Of a DNA stretch of 64,000 nucleotides, positions 7,589 to 16,293 are shown one piece after another. The stretch covers positions 1 to 64,000 of the forward strand of contig URUK01000009.1 of assembly GCA_900551055.1 (NCBI GenBank). The letters are read 5' to 3'. A program made the position numbers and the translations under genes. Under the pieces are notes generated by a model. That model did not search any database and was not told the DNA's origin. It saw only the letters and a list, made by a program, of their open reading frames with translations. Position 1 is the first letter of the stretch, and each line of letters opens with the position of its first letter. Source of the DNA: an uncultured Prevotella sp. (GTDB lineage Bacteria; Bacteroidota; Bacteroidia; Bacteroidales; Bacteroidaceae).

Positions 7589-9502
7589 TCAGAGGCTTGC
7601 CGCCCTGACGATGGCGGCGGTTATCGAACCGGTGTCAATGCCGGTTATGCGGCGCAGCTCGTCTACTGTGCCGTGTTCCACGAACCCGTCGGGCAGTCCG
7701 AGGCGCGTTATACGGGGCGAAAAACCGTGGTCGGCCATCCATTCGAGCACGGCTGAACCGAAGCCGCCTGAGCGTACTCCGTCCTCCACGGTTACTATTT
7801 TGTCAAACCGGCGGCCGATTTCCTCAAGCAGGCTTTCATCCAGCGGCTTGATGAAACGCATGTCGTAGTGTGCCACGTCGAGTCCGCTCACGGCCTCTTC
7901 CGCCTTCGCTATGGCTTCGGCGGCGCTGTTCCCTATCGGGCCTACTGTCAGCACGGCCACTTGCCCGCCGTCTTTCAGCCTGCGGCCTGTGCCTACCTTT
8001 ATTTCCTCGAACGTGTTGCGCCAGTCCACGAGCACGCCGTGTCCGCGCGGATACCTTATTACGAAAGGTCCCTTGCCGTCCAACTGGGCGGTGTACATCA
8101 GGTTGCGCAGCTCGTGCTCGTTCATCGGCGAGGCTATCGTAAGGTTGGGAACGGGACGCAGCGCGGCAATGTCGAACTCGCCGTGATGGGTCGCTCCGTC
8201 TTCGCCTACAAGCCCGGCGCGGTCGAGACAGAGCACAACGGGCAGGCGCAATATGGCCACGTCGTGTATGATGTTGTCGTATGCGCGCTGCGCGAACGAG
8301 CTGTAGATGTTGCAGAATGGCAGCAGTCCGTCCTTGGCCATGCCCGCCGAGAAGGTCACCGCGTGGCCTTCGGCTATGCCTACATCGAACACCCTGTCGG
8401 GCATGGCTTTCATCATGATGTTCATCGAGCATCCCGTGGGCATGGCCGGGGTCACTCCCACGATGCGCTTATTGGCCTTGGCAAGTTCCAAAAGTGTTTC
8501 GCCGAACACGGTCTGGAACTTCGGCGGCGCACCGGTCTCGTCGGTTACAATGCGTTCTTCAGCGTCGATGTCGAAGCATCCGGGCGCATGCCACACCGTA
8601 GGGTCTTTCTCCGCGGGTGCGTAGCCGTGCCCCTTTATGGTGTGCAGGTGGAGCAGTTTCGGGCCTTTCATGTCCCTTAGCTGCCGCAGTATGCGCACAA
8701 GCTCGACGACGTTGTGGCCGTCAAAAGGGCCGAAGTATCTGATGTTAAGCCCCTCGAAGATGTTTTGCTGATGGCTTATGGCCGACTTCAGGGCGTTGTT
8801 GAGCCTTATTATCCCCTTGCGGCGGTCTTCGTTGAGGTAGCCTTTGGCGTTGAGCCATCTCGACGCCTTGAACCTCATGCGGTTATAGGTCTCGTTGGTG
8901 TTCAGCTTGAGCAGGGCCTGCTTCAGTCCGCCAACGCTGCGGTCGATGCTCATGTTGTTGTCGTTGAGGACGATGAGCATGTCGTTAGGCGTGGTGGAAA
9001 CGTTGTTAAGCCCCTCGAAAGCCAGCCCTCCGCTCATCGCGCCGTCGCCTATAACGGCGACGATGTGCCGTCCATCGTGCCCCGTTTTCTTTGCCGCCAC
9101 GGCCATGCCGAGCGCCGCCGAGATGGAGTTGGACGCGTGTCCGCACACGAACGAGTCGTATTCGCTCTCCAGAGGCGAGGGGAACGGCATAATGCCGTGC
9201 AGCTTCCTGTTTGTGCAGAAGCGCTCCCTGCGCCCCGTAAGTATCTTATGCCCGTAAGCCTGATGCCCCACGTCCCACACTATCCGGTCGTCGGGCGTAT
9301 TGTAGACGTAGTGCAGCGCCACGGTAAGCTCAATCGTTCCCATACTCGAGGCCATGTGCCCCGGGTTTACGGAAAGCTCTTTCAGGATGTCGTCGCGCAG
9401 TTCCCTGCACAGGGCGGGCAGCTGTTCAACATTCAGCTTCCTAAGGTCGGCAGGGTAGTTTATGCTGTTCAGGATATTAAATTCGCTTTTCGCTGCTTTC
9501 AT
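7589..9502 (-). CDS. dxs: 1-deoxy-D-xylulose-5-phosphate synthase
   Basis: Condenses pyruvate and glyceraldehyde 3-phosphate to DXP with thiamine diphosphate, the first step of the MEP isoprenoid pathway. The 637-residue product has the expected order: N-terminal ThDP domain with GHQAYGHK and the GDGAMSGG..NN cofactor motif (about 150-180), the pyrimidine-binding domain with the DRAGLVGEDGATHHG stretch, and the C-terminal transketolase domain. Length is normal. It is the first gene of the minus-strand run dxs-trkA-trkH-manA, under a promoter with both boxes at 9523-9553. Confidence 0.96.
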   Translation of the reverse strand: MKAAKSEFNILNSINYPADLRKLNVEQLPALCRELRDDILKELSVNPGHMASSMGTIELTVALHYVYNTPDDRIVWDVGHQAYGHKILTGRRERFCTNRKLHGIMPFPSPLESEYDSFVCGHASNSISAALGMAVAAKKTGHDGRHIVAVIGDGAMSGGLAFEGLNNVSTTPNDMLIVLNDNNMSIDRSVGGLKQALLKLNTNETYNRMRFKASRWLNAKGYLNEDRRKGIIRLNNALKSAISHQQNIFEGLNIRYFGPFDGHNVVELVRILRQLRDMKGPKLLHLHTIKGHGYAPAEKDPTVWHAPGCFDIDAEERIVTDETGAPPKFQTVFGETLLELAKANKRIVGVTPAMPTGCSMNIMMKAMPDRVFDVGIAEGHAVTFSAGMAKDGLLPFCNIYSSFAQRAYDNIIHDVAILRLPVVLCLDRAGLVGEDGATHHGEFDIAALRPVPNLTIASPMNEHELRNLMYTAQLDGKGPFVIRYPRGHGVLVDWRNTFEEIKVGTGRRLKDGGQVAVLTVGPIGNSAAEAIAKAEEAVSGLDVAHYDMRFIKPLDESLLEEIGRRFDKIVTVEDGVRSGGFGSAVLEWMADHGFSPRITRLGLPDGFVEHGTVDELRRITGIDTGSITAAIVRAASL

Positions 9503-9522
9503 TACACATATGAATATGAATG

Positions 9523-9553
9523 CAAAGGTAATGCAATTACAGGAAAGTACAAA
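9523..9553 (-). promoter_or_regulatory. Promoter of dxs operon
   Basis: On the minus strand a -33 box TTTG (9550-9553) and a -7 box TACCTTTG (9523-9530) are separated by 19 bp, an excellent fit to the Bacteroidetes primary sigma consensus, 20 bp before the dxs start. Confidence 0.75.
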
Positions 9554-9569
9554 ATAAAAATGAAGGAAA

Positions 9570-9606
9570 GACCCACCCCAGCCCTCCCGAAGGGAGGGAG
9601 CTTGAT
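9570..9606 (-). repeat. Module B head alone (G-quadruplex type), reversed
   Basis: The complement of the G-rich head (CCCACCCC-AG-CCCTCCC, 9572-9588, then CGAAGGGAGGGAG) occurs without the palindromic body. It lies 140 bp before the 4x22 element at 9742 and in the opposite orientation to it. Confidence 0.7.
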
Positions 9607-9741
9607 ATGCTTTTACCTTTATTATAGGTGTATTCGGTTTTATTATAGGCGTATTCGGCCTATCATTCCCATTAGCCCTATCGGCCTTATAAGCCCTGCT
9701 TGCAGGCCGTTTCCTAACTGCCTGGCTGTCAGCGGTTTGCC

Positions 9742-9823
9742 GATATGCCGTCTTTCAGCTTGCAAAAGGCCGTCTTTTACACGCTAAAAGGCCACCTTTT
9801 GCAATGTAAAAGGTGGCCTTTTG
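9742..9823 (+). repeat. 4x22 palindrome element, copy 2
   Basis: Units start at 9742 (degenerate, GATATGCCGTCTTTCA), 9764 (AAAAGGCCGTCTTTTA), 9786 (AAAAGGCCACCTTTTG) and 9808 (AAAAGGTGGCCTTTTG). Units 3 and 4 are exact reverse complements over 15 nt. It lies just downstream of the BspA-like gene stop. Confidence 0.88.
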
Positions 9824-9877
9824 GAAAATGAATGATTACCAATGAAAAACCAATAACCATTCGCTTGTATTACGGTC

Positions 9878-11788
9878 TTACTTCACCAAGACTTTCTTCG
9901 TTGTGCCGTCTTCCATCCGGATGATGTTTATGCCCTTCTGCTTGCCGGCTATCTTCTGTCCGCCTATGTTGTATATGCCGGTCACTTTCAGGTTGTTGCC
10001 GCCGGCATTGGCATTCTCTATGCCTGACGTATCACCGCCGGTGAACGATATTACAATCTGCTCGTTGGTCTCGCCTGCCGCATTCTGCACAACGCCTGCC
10101 GGTATAACCATGTAGTAAGTTACGTCGAGTTCGGGCTTGAACGACTGCGTGAACATGTCATAATCTGCCGCCCATACACGCAAGGTGTTATTATCATCAC
10201 CGGTTGTAGCATACCAAGCGTCGTCAGGCTCTATTGTCTGGCCGCTCACGAGTGCGCCTATGCGCAAGCTGGCTGCCGGGTTGCTCTCAACGATTGTAAA
10301 CGATTCACCGAACGTTATGTCAAAAGACAGGCTCATATAGTCGTCACTGCTTACGGTCTCACCGTCCTTCGGAGTGGTTGACACGTACTGGAACACGCCC
10401 TTGTCGCTCTCCACAATGTCGAAATAATAGTCCCATGTAGCCTCCTCGTAAGCCGCGGTCGTCCCCTTGGGCACTGTCACCGAGGTTGCCGGAACGTTGT
10501 AGAACGGGCTGTCATAGTCTTCATACACGTCGTCGATTACCGGTGCTGTCGCGCCGAGGCATGTTATCGAAGCAAGGCTTGTGTTGCCATGGAAGGCGTG
10601 GTTGTAAATAGTCTTCACGCCGGAGGGGATTACGAGCGATGTCATCTGCAAGCATCCGGCAAACGCGCCGTCGTTTACGTCAACCAAGTTCTCGGGCAGT
10701 GTCACTTCTTTCAGGTTTGTAGAGGCAAAGCCCTGTTCGCCGATGAAGAGGAGGCTCGACGGGAAATTGATTTCCTCAAGCGAGCATTGGCAGAACGCGT
10801 ATGCGTCGATGGCGAGGAAACCGTCGGGCAGCGTCACCTTCTTTATCTCGCTTCCCCAGAACGCTCCGCCGTTGATGCCGATGCAATTTCTTGCCACCGA
10901 AACCTCTTCCATGCCCTTTTGTGGTATGGCATAAAGCAGCCTGTTGTCGGCTGAATACAACACTCCGTCTTCAATATGGAAGTTAGTGTTGCCTTCGTCG
11001 ATGGTCAGCGTAGCCACGCCGCTCCGCGCAATGATGCCTGTTCCTAATTCTTCAACGGCGGCAGGGATGTTGAGGCTTGTAAGCGAAGTACATCCGAGAA
11101 AAGCCTCGTCGCCAATGCTTGTAACCGTTGAAGGGATTTCAACCGACTTCAGCACAGCGCACTCGTAGAACATTCCGCTGCCTATGGCTTTCAGGGAAGA
11201 GGGCAGCTTTACGCTCTCAAGGCTGGCACAGTTCATAAAAACATTATTCCCAACCTCCTCAAGGCTTTCGGGCAGGGTGACATTTACCAGCGGACACTTA
11301 TAAAATATTGAGCCGCCGAGCTTCTTCAAGCCCTCGTTAAATGTTATCGAAGCAAGACTGTAGCATGTGAAAAACGCATCGTTGCCTATCTCCTCAACCG
11401 ATGCCGGTATCGTGATTTCGGTCAAATCGGTAGAACTGAAGGCGTAGCCGCCGATGTATTTCAAGCCGCTTGGCAGCTCGATGCTTGTTATCGGGCAGCT
11501 CATGAAGCCGCCGTACTCAATACGTTCGATTGTCTCCGGCAGTGTAACCGACGTTGCGTCGGTATAGTAAAACGCATCTTCACCGATAGCGGTCACGGTG
11601 TAAGTAACGCCTTCGTTCTCAACTGTCGCAGGCACGTTGAAGCTCGTAATGTCATAATCTGCATCTGAAACTTCAACCGTTTTCTCACTTGTTATTCTGT
11701 AAGTGAGGCCGTCATCCGTCTTGAATGTGTCTTGCGCGCTTGCCGACAAACATGCAAACAGCAGGCAGGGTAGTAAAAGTTTTTTCAT
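9878..11788 (-). CDS. BspA-type leucine-rich-repeat surface protein
   Basis: Secreted protein of 636 residues. A signal peptide (about 1-19, MKKLLLPCLLFACLSASAQ) is followed by tandem BspA/TpLRR-type repeats (roughly 30-430) of the form LP.s(l)..IG..AF..C..L..v.iP. These are typical of oral and gut Prevotella and Treponema surface adhesins. An Ig-like or Big-type segment follows (about 460-580), and the final ~40 residues (YNIGGQKIAGKQKGINIIR, then KKVLVK) look like a C-terminal surface-sorting tail, as used by type IX-secreted proteins; that last point is inference. It is a single gene. A C9 tract about 135 bp upstream (11924-11932) may matter for expression. Confidence 0.9.
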   Translation of the reverse strand: MKKLLLPCLLFACLSASAQDTFKTDDGLTYRITSEKTVEVSDADYDITSFNVPATVENEGVTYTVTAIGEDAFYYTDATSVTLPETIERIEYGGFMSCPITSIELPSGLKYIGGYAFSSTDLTEITIPASVEEIGNDAFFTCYSLASITFNEGLKKLGGSIFYKCPLVNVTLPESLEEVGNNVFMNCASLESVKLPSSLKAIGSGMFYECAVLKSVEIPSTVTSIGDEAFLGCTSLTSLNIPAAVEELGTGIIARSGVATLTIDEGNTNFHIEDGVLYSADNRLLYAIPQKGMEEVSVARNCIGINGGAFWGSEIKKVTLPDGFLAIDAYAFCQCSLEEINFPSSLLFIGEQGFASTNLKEVTLPENLVDVNDGAFAGCLQMTSLVIPSGVKTIYNHAFHGNTSLASITCLGATAPVIDDVYEDYDSPFYNVPATSVTVPKGTTAAYEEATWDYYFDIVESDKGVFQYVSTTPKDGETVSSDDYMSLSFDITFGESFTIVESNPAASLRIGALVSGQTIEPDDAWYATTGDDNNTLRVWAADYDMFTQSFKPELDVTYYMVIPAGVVQNAAGETNEQIVISFTGGDTSGIENANAGGNNLKVTGIYNIGGQKIAGKQKGINIIRMEDGTTKKVLVK

Positions 11789-11923
11789 GCTTTAACAAGG
11801 TTTAGGTTCTGATGGTTACACTTTGATAAACTTGTTGCCGGCCGCACGGCACCAGAACCTAATTAAAATGCCGGTGCAACCTAACACGTTGGTAAAGGTA
11901 GGTTGTTTTTTATGAAAAATTTA

Positions 11924-11932
11924 CCCCCCCCC
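11924..11932. repeat. C9 homopolymer tract upstream of BspA-like gene
   Basis: Nine consecutive C on the plus strand (G9 on the coding strand of the BspA-like gene), followed on the coding strand by TAAATTTTTC, a near match to a -7 box. Such tracts are slippage-prone; placement in a promoter region could vary expression. Confidence 0.7.
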
Positions 11933-12141
11933 GATTTCTTAATAAAGATTAACAGAATAAGGTTTGATTTAACTGATTTTATATATCAGATGTGCATTTT
12001 ACGCACAATCAGAGTGTAGCCGACAAGGGCTGTAAAGCGGCAATTTGTCAGTTGAAAAATGTACGGATTTCCACCCGGAACAGAACGCCAAGAAGACGGC
12101 CGGCGACCTTTTCAGCCGCCTTCTACGTCCGTTTACTGCAT

Positions 12142-12245
12142 GATTGACGGCAAAACGGCATGCAAAAGGTGGCATTTCGCCTTGCAAAAGGTGACCTTTT
12201 ACATGGCAAAATGCCGTCAATCGCCGTGCAATCAACGGCCTTTCA
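12142..12245 (+). repeat. 4x22 palindrome element, copy 3 (diverged, possibly 5 units)
   Basis: Units start at 12164 (AAAAGGTGGCATTTCG), 12186 (AAAAGGTGACCTTTTA), 12208 (AAAATGCCGTCAATCG) and 12230 (AATCAACGGCCTTTCA), with a fifth degenerate unit in phase at 12142. The variant GGCATTT in unit 12164 is complemented by AAATGCC in unit 12208, and GATTGACGGC at 12142 complements GCCGTCAATC at 12208+. Confidence 0.8.
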
Positions 12246-12496
12246 GAGGTTTTTCTGCCGTTTTCCGTCCGTTTTTTTGCTATTTTTGTTGCACACTTCA
12301 ACGGTCTTTCAACGTAACATTATCAATGTCAAGCAGTTGCGTTTGCACACTTCTCCTTAGCGTATTTCCGCCCAAAGGTTTTTTGTTTCCCAGCAACGGC
12401 CTTCTACAGCGTCAACAAAAATCACGGTGTCAGCCATCAGCTCTTTTCCGTTTACAAATGGTTCGCTGCGACACTGACGGCAAGCTACATTGCGTT

Positions 12497-12583
12497 TTAC
12501 ATACCTTTATTATACCCTTTAAGGTATAAAATTATGCAATTTTCATTTAATTACACCCTTTCGGGTGCAATTAAAGTATGTAA
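12497..12583. repeat. Compound palindrome (outer stem with two inner hairpins)
   Basis: Outer arms TTACATAC and GTATGTAA enclose two hairpins: TATACC-CTTTAA-GGTATA and AATTACACCC-TTTC-GGGTGCAATT. The layout would give a three-way junction in DNA or RNA. No coding potential; origin unknown. Confidence 0.65.
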
Positions 12584-12731
12584 TTAGCATGAATTGATTA
12601 TACTGCGGCCAATAATCCCACTACTACAAAGTCATTTGGCTTTAACTCCTAACGCAGTGAAGCGGAGTGAATCGTGTTGTTGAGCGTAGCGAGAAACTCC
12701 TCTAACTCCTTTAACTTCCTTACGAAAATAT

Positions 12732-12762
12732 TTTGCATTTCGCTCGGCTTGCACTATCTTTG
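12732..12762 (+). promoter_or_regulatory. Promoter of lipoprotein/PagL-like operon
   Basis: -33 box TTTG (12732-12735) and -7 box TATCTTTG (12755-12762) with a 19-bp spacer, 49 bp before the start codon at 12812. Confidence 0.78.
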
Positions 12763-12811
12763 CACATCATCTTTCCAATATAATGCAGATGCCGTAACAA
12801 CAATCTGTGCC

Positions 12812-13789
12812 ATGACAAAAATCAAATACGCATGCGCCTGCCTGCTTGCGGCGGCAATACTTGCCGGATGCAACGACGACGTGTTCATCGACAACTTCAT
12901 GCCTGACGTGCCACAAGTGCTCCTGTCTGAAGAAGACAGCTGCGCGGCGGTGGGCTTCAACGCAGCCAACTGGGGCGTGTTGAGGTGTTACAGCCTGTAT
13001 GGAGGTATGGAAACATCGGCCACTACGCTTGATGGCGAACCGCAGGAGCTGCCCTGGAACGTCGGGAAAAAAGGCCGGATTGATTACGGCGACCGCTTTC
13101 TTGACTTCCATCTGGAAAAGGAAAGCAACGGCAGGCTTGGCCTGACGCTGCGCGAAAACCTGTATGACGAACCTGTGAGGATGTACATCGAGGTAGGCAA
13201 CGAATATGAGACGCGCATGCTCGAACCGCTGCTCATGCCAACGCCGAAGTACAAGGTGGACAGCGTCGCATACGACTGGGACAGCTTCCGCTCGTGGAGC
13301 GAAGACCCGGTGGTGGAAATAGCCTACTCCACCGTTGTGGACAACCGCGGCAGTTCGCAGCCCGTCAGCATAAGGATGTACCCTTACCGCCACTCGAAAC
13401 GCACCACGACGTTCTACGCTTCGGAAGGGAACTGGGTTGAACTGAACTACCGCCGCATATTCGGCAACAGCCTGCCGAAAATCGAAATACCCGACGTGGC
13501 CGACGGAGAGGCCGCCATGCAGGGCACTGAAGTGGAATTCGGGCTGGCCCGGCAGACTACGGACTACGGACGCGACACCGACTTCGGCATAGACATAAAG
13601 GTGGAGGCAGGGGCTTGGCAGGAAATAACAATAGCCAACGGAATACGCACTTACAGCGTGGATTACACGGTTTACGCCTCATGTCCGTGGTCGGGCAGGC
13701 GCAGGACATTCTCCGGCACGCTCGAATGCAGCCGCCCGGAGGGATACATAGTGGCAAAACATGACATGGGAAACAGCAGCGATGAATAA
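12812..13789 (+). CDS. Hypothetical lipoprotein
   Basis: The 325-residue product starts MTKIKYACACLLAAAILAGC, a clear lipoprotein signal with lipobox LAGC (Cys20). The open frame runs 46 codons further upstream, but that stretch spans the promoter at 12732-12762, so the ATG at 12812 is chosen. The rest is predicted to be beta-rich, with an EPLLMPTPKYKVD segment and several aromatic strands; I recognise no family. Its stop overlaps the start of the next gene by 8 bp, so the two are translationally coupled. The partner encodes a PagL-like outer-membrane enzyme, so this lipoprotein probably works at the outer membrane too (inference). Confidence 0.8.
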   Translation: MTKIKYACACLLAAAILAGCNDDVFIDNFMPDVPQVLLSEEDSCAAVGFNAANWGVLRCYSLYGGMETSATTLDGEPQELPWNVGKKGRIDYGDRFLDFHLEKESNGRLGLTLRENLYDEPVRMYIEVGNEYETRMLEPLLMPTPKYKVDSVAYDWDSFRSWSEDPVVEIAYSTVVDNRGSSQPVSIRMYPYRHSKRTTTFYASEGNWVELNYRRIFGNSLPKIEIPDVADGEAAMQGTEVEFGLARQTTDYGRDTDFGIDIKVEAGAWQEITIANGIRTYSVDYTVYASCPWSGRRRTFSGTLECSRPEGYIVAKHDMGNSSDE

Positions 13790-14996
13790 ACTGAAGATTG
13801 CCTTAGCGGCCATTGCGGCCATGCTTGCCGGCCCCGCACAGGCACAAGACGGCATCCCGGACAGCCTCTCGCGCAAGCCGACACACTACGTCGGACTTGA
13901 CATCAGGCCGGGATACGTTTTCCCGACACACTCCTTTTTCAAGGGCGACAACGCCGCAGGCAAAGCCATAAGCACAACGTTCGCGGCGCATGTGAAGTAC
14001 GGCTTCAGGTTCGGACGCGGCACACGGCTCGGCCGTCTATATCCGCATGCGGTGCAAGGCGTGGGCGTAAGCTACAACACTTACTTCAACCAGCGCGAAG
14101 TCGGAAGCCCCATTGCCGTGTACATATTCCAGACTTCACGCGTAGCTTCGCTGTCGCGCAGGCTGTCGTTGGACTACGAATGGAACTTCGGAGCTTCCTT
14201 CGGATGGAAGAAATACGATGAAAACACCAACCCGTACAACACCGCCATAGGCTCGACTGTCAACGCCTATATGAGCGTCGGGCTGCTCTTGGACTGGCGC
14301 ATGACACCGAACACAAGTCTGAGGGCCGGCGTAACAGCCGCCCATTACTCAAACGGCAACACCGAATATCCCAACGCCGGAGCTAACACCATCGGCGCTA
14401 CGATTGGCGTCACGCGCCATTTCGGGGGCGACAAAGCCAACAGTTCAAGCTATGACACGCCACCTTCCGAGGCGCAAGAACAGTTCAAGCGCCACGTGAG
14501 TTACGACATAGTGGCATACTGGGCGGTGCGGAAAAGGGCGGTATATCCGCCCGACGGCACACCGGGCATGGCCCCGGGAAAGTTCGCCGTGGCAGGTATC
14601 AACTTCACACCGCTGTACAATTTCAACAAAAACCTGCGCGCCGGACTGTCCTTGGACATGCAATACGACGAGAGTGCAAACCTCTCCAACCATGTGGCCG
14701 GCGACGGCTCGGTAGACGAAGACGTAAAGTTTTACCGCCAGCCGTTCAGCGAACGCATATCGGTAGGACTCTCGGCAAGGGTCGAGTTCGTGATGCCAAT
14801 CTTCTCAATCAACGCCGGAGTGGGCCGCAACATCATCTACAAGGGCAGCGACACCGACTCGTTCTACCAGATACTTGCCCTGAAAGCCGACATCACACGC
14901 AACTTTTTCCTGCACATCGGATATGAACTAAACAAGTTTAAAGACCCCAACAACCTGATGCTAGGCATCGGAGTGAGGCTCAACGCAAGACGTTGA
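13782..14996 (+). CDS. PagL-like outer-membrane lipid A deacylase / acyloxyacyl hydrolase family
   Basis: The 404-residue product has a signal peptide (about 1-22, cleavage after AQA) and alternating beta-strands typical of an outer-membrane barrel. Residues 185-205 contain AAHYSNGNTEYPNAG, which matches the PagL active-site region (His-x-Ser-Asn, here H188, S190, N191). PagL removes the 3-O acyl chain of lipid A. The protein is longer than classic PagL (about 170-190 residues); the extra C-terminal half is also strand-rich and may complete a larger barrel. The longer in-frame ATG at 13761 lies inside the preceding gene; the ATG at 13782 starts a proper signal peptide. Enzyme activity is inferred from the motif only. 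Confidence 0.78.
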   Translation: MNKLKIALAAIAAMLAGPAQAQDGIPDSLSRKPTHYVGLDIRPGYVFPTHSFFKGDNAAGKAISTTFAAHVKYGFRFGRGTRLGRLYPHAVQGVGVSYNTYFNQREVGSPIAVYIFQTSRVASLSRRLSLDYEWNFGASFGWKKYDENTNPYNTAIGSTVNAYMSVGLLLDWRMTPNTSLRAGVTAAHYSNGNTEYPNAGANTIGATIGVTRHFGGDKANSSSYDTPPSEAQEQFKRHVSYDIVAYWAVRKRAVYPPDGTPGMAPGKFAVAGINFTPLYNFNKNLRAGLSLDMQYDESANLSNHVAGDGSVDEDVKFYRQPFSERISVGLSARVEFVMPIFSINAGVGRNIIYKGSDTDSFYQILALKADITRNFFLHIGYELNKFKDPNNLMLGIGVRLNARR

Positions 14997-15084
14997 GCCG
15001 GTGCGTGAAAGGCTTTTTACAATGCCATAACGACATGGCCTTTGCACGCTTTGTACGCTACGGCAAAATCACAACTATTGGGTA

Positions 15085-15115
15085 TTGCCCGTAACGGCGC
15101 GTTTCCGTACTTTTG
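15085..15115 (+). promoter_or_regulatory. Promoter of TetR gene
   Basis: -33-like TTG (15085-15087) and -7 box TACTTTTG (15108-15115) spaced 20 bp, 23 bp before the chosen start at 15139. This also argues against the upstream ATG at 15085. Confidence 0.7.
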
Positions 15116-15138
15116 CAGATGCCATAACGCTGTACGGA

Positions 15139-15750
15139 ATGCAGACACCAAAGGACTACATAAGACAAGATTTGCTGCGCGCTGCCGAGGAGCTGTTCTT
15201 CGAGAAAGGCTACCTCGGCGTGTCGATGCGTGCCGTAGCGGCACGGTCGGGCGTGGGGTTGAGCAACATCTACAACTATTTCAGGAGCAAGGACGAGCTG
15301 TTCAGCAGCGTGGTTGCGCCTGCCACGCGCGGCCTCGAGCGCATGCTTGACGAGCATCACGGCCGTACCGGGCACGACATACTCAACATGTGCAGCGACA
15401 GCTACTTTGATTTTCTTGTGCGCGAATACACCGGTTACATCAACCGCCACCGCCGCCTGCTCACGATATTGCTGCTGAAGGCGCGCGGCTCGTCGCTTGC
15501 CGGTTACAAGGCTGACTTCACACGGCATGCCACGGAAACAGTAAGGGTGTACTTGGAGGAGATGAAACGGCGGCATCCGCAGCTGCAAACGGACATTTCC
15601 GACTTCTCCATACAGGTGCATTCGACATGGATATTCAGCCTGTTCGAGGAGATAATAACGCACGACATCGGGCCGGCCGACGTGCCGCGTGTGGTCGGCG
15701 AATATATGACGATAGAGGTTTCAGGATGGAGAGAGCTTATGAAAATATAA
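15139..15750 (+). CDS. TetR/AcrR family transcriptional regulator
   Basis: DNA-binding regulator of 203 residues. The N-terminal helix-turn-helix (about 8-55) carries the family pattern AAEELFFEKGYLGVSMRAVA..SGVGLSNIYNYFRSKDELF. The C-terminal ligand domain is unassigned. The promoter at 15085-15115 lies between the upstream in-frame ATG and this one, so the ATG at 15139 is used. The next gene on the same strand is a large ABC exporter 543 bp downstream; TetR regulators of this kind often sit beside and repress such exporters, which is inference here. Confidence 0.9.
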   Translation: MQTPKDYIRQDLLRAAEELFFEKGYLGVSMRAVAARSGVGLSNIYNYFRSKDELFSSVVAPATRGLERMLDEHHGRTGHDILNMCSDSYFDFLVREYTGYINRHRRLLTILLLKARGSSLAGYKADFTRHATETVRVYLEEMKRRHPQLQTDISDFSIQVHSTWIFSLFEEIITHDIGPADVPRVVGEYMTIEVSGWRELMKI

Positions 15751-15905
15751 GCTCTCTCCTTTTTTTGAATGATATCCCGATATGTTCGCTTTTACCGCAG
15801 GCGCCGGTCCGCCGGTCAACAGGAGCGCCCTCAACGCACCGTTTCAGGCCGTCTGCACAATGGTTTCAGAGCAACCGCGTAACCGTCTGACAGCCAATGC
15901 GTTGC

Positions 15906-15987
15906 AAAAGGCCGTCTTTTGGCCTGCAAAAGGTGGCCTTTTGGAAGGTAAAAGAAGGCCTTTTACACTCTAATTTGCCGTCTTTTA
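15906..15987 (-). repeat. 4x22 palindrome element, copy 4 (the only reversed copy)
   Basis: Units in plus coordinates start at 15906 (AAAAGGCCGTCTTTTG), 15928 (AAAAGGTGGCCTTTTG), 15950 (AAAAGAAGGCCTTTTA) and 15972 (AATTTGCCGTCTTTTA). Read on the minus strand the unit order matches copy 1, with the same module B attached to unit 1. Confidence 0.9.
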
Positions 15988-16136
15988 AATTGAGAGTGGA
16001 AAATGGAGAATTGACAATTATGATTTGCTTTGCTGGCAGACAACCTTAAAAGTAATCATAATTATCCATTCTCCATTTTTCATTTTCAATTAAAAAGCAG
16101 ACCCACCCCAACCCTCCCGAAGGGAGGGAGCTTGAT
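15988..16136 (-). repeat. Module B, copy 2 (reversed)
   Basis: Same module as at 1264-1412 in the opposite orientation, including the G-quadruplex head (complement at 16102-16118) and the imperfect palindrome. Confidence 0.85.
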
Positions 16137-16293
16137 TACCAGCTTTTATTTGGCAACAAATGAAGCACTCGGTAACCGTCATGCCGCACGTCGATGCGGC
16201 ATCCAGAAAACGGCCTTGACACCAAGCTATGACATTTACATACGGCAATGAAATCTGACAAGCAACCATATTAACTTAAAAAAACGATAGAGA

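Larger units (their letters stand above)
9503..9877. other. Intergenic region with repeats
   Basis: Contains the dxs promoter, a module B head (9570-9606), two tandem ~23-bp copies of a TTTATTATAGG(T/C)GTATTCGG unit near 9616-9662, and the 4x22 element (9742-9823). No gene seen. Confidence 0.6.
11789..12811. other. Long intergenic region with repeats and promoters
   Basis: Between the divergent BspA-like and lipoprotein genes. It holds a short inverted repeat in the BspA leader (TTAGGTTCTG near 11803 and CAGAACCTAA near 11852), the C9 tract, a 4x22 element (12142-12245), a compound palindrome (12497-12583), AACTCC-word repeats (about 12645-12720) and the lipoprotein promoter (12732-12762). 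Open frames here are repeat-derived and I call none of them. Confidence 0.6.
15751..16293. other. Intergenic region filled by a reversed repeat composite
   Basis: Between the TetR gene and the ABC exporter. About half is the reversed 4x22 plus module B composite (15906-16136). A leader of about 150 bp without recognisable boxes precedes the exporter. No gene seen. Confidence 0.6.

Noticed and set aside
6246..7868. 540-codon open frame on the plus strand
   Set aside because: It is antisense to trkA and the end of dxs; composition (many His, Val, Tyr) is that of a codon-bias shadow and no motif is present.
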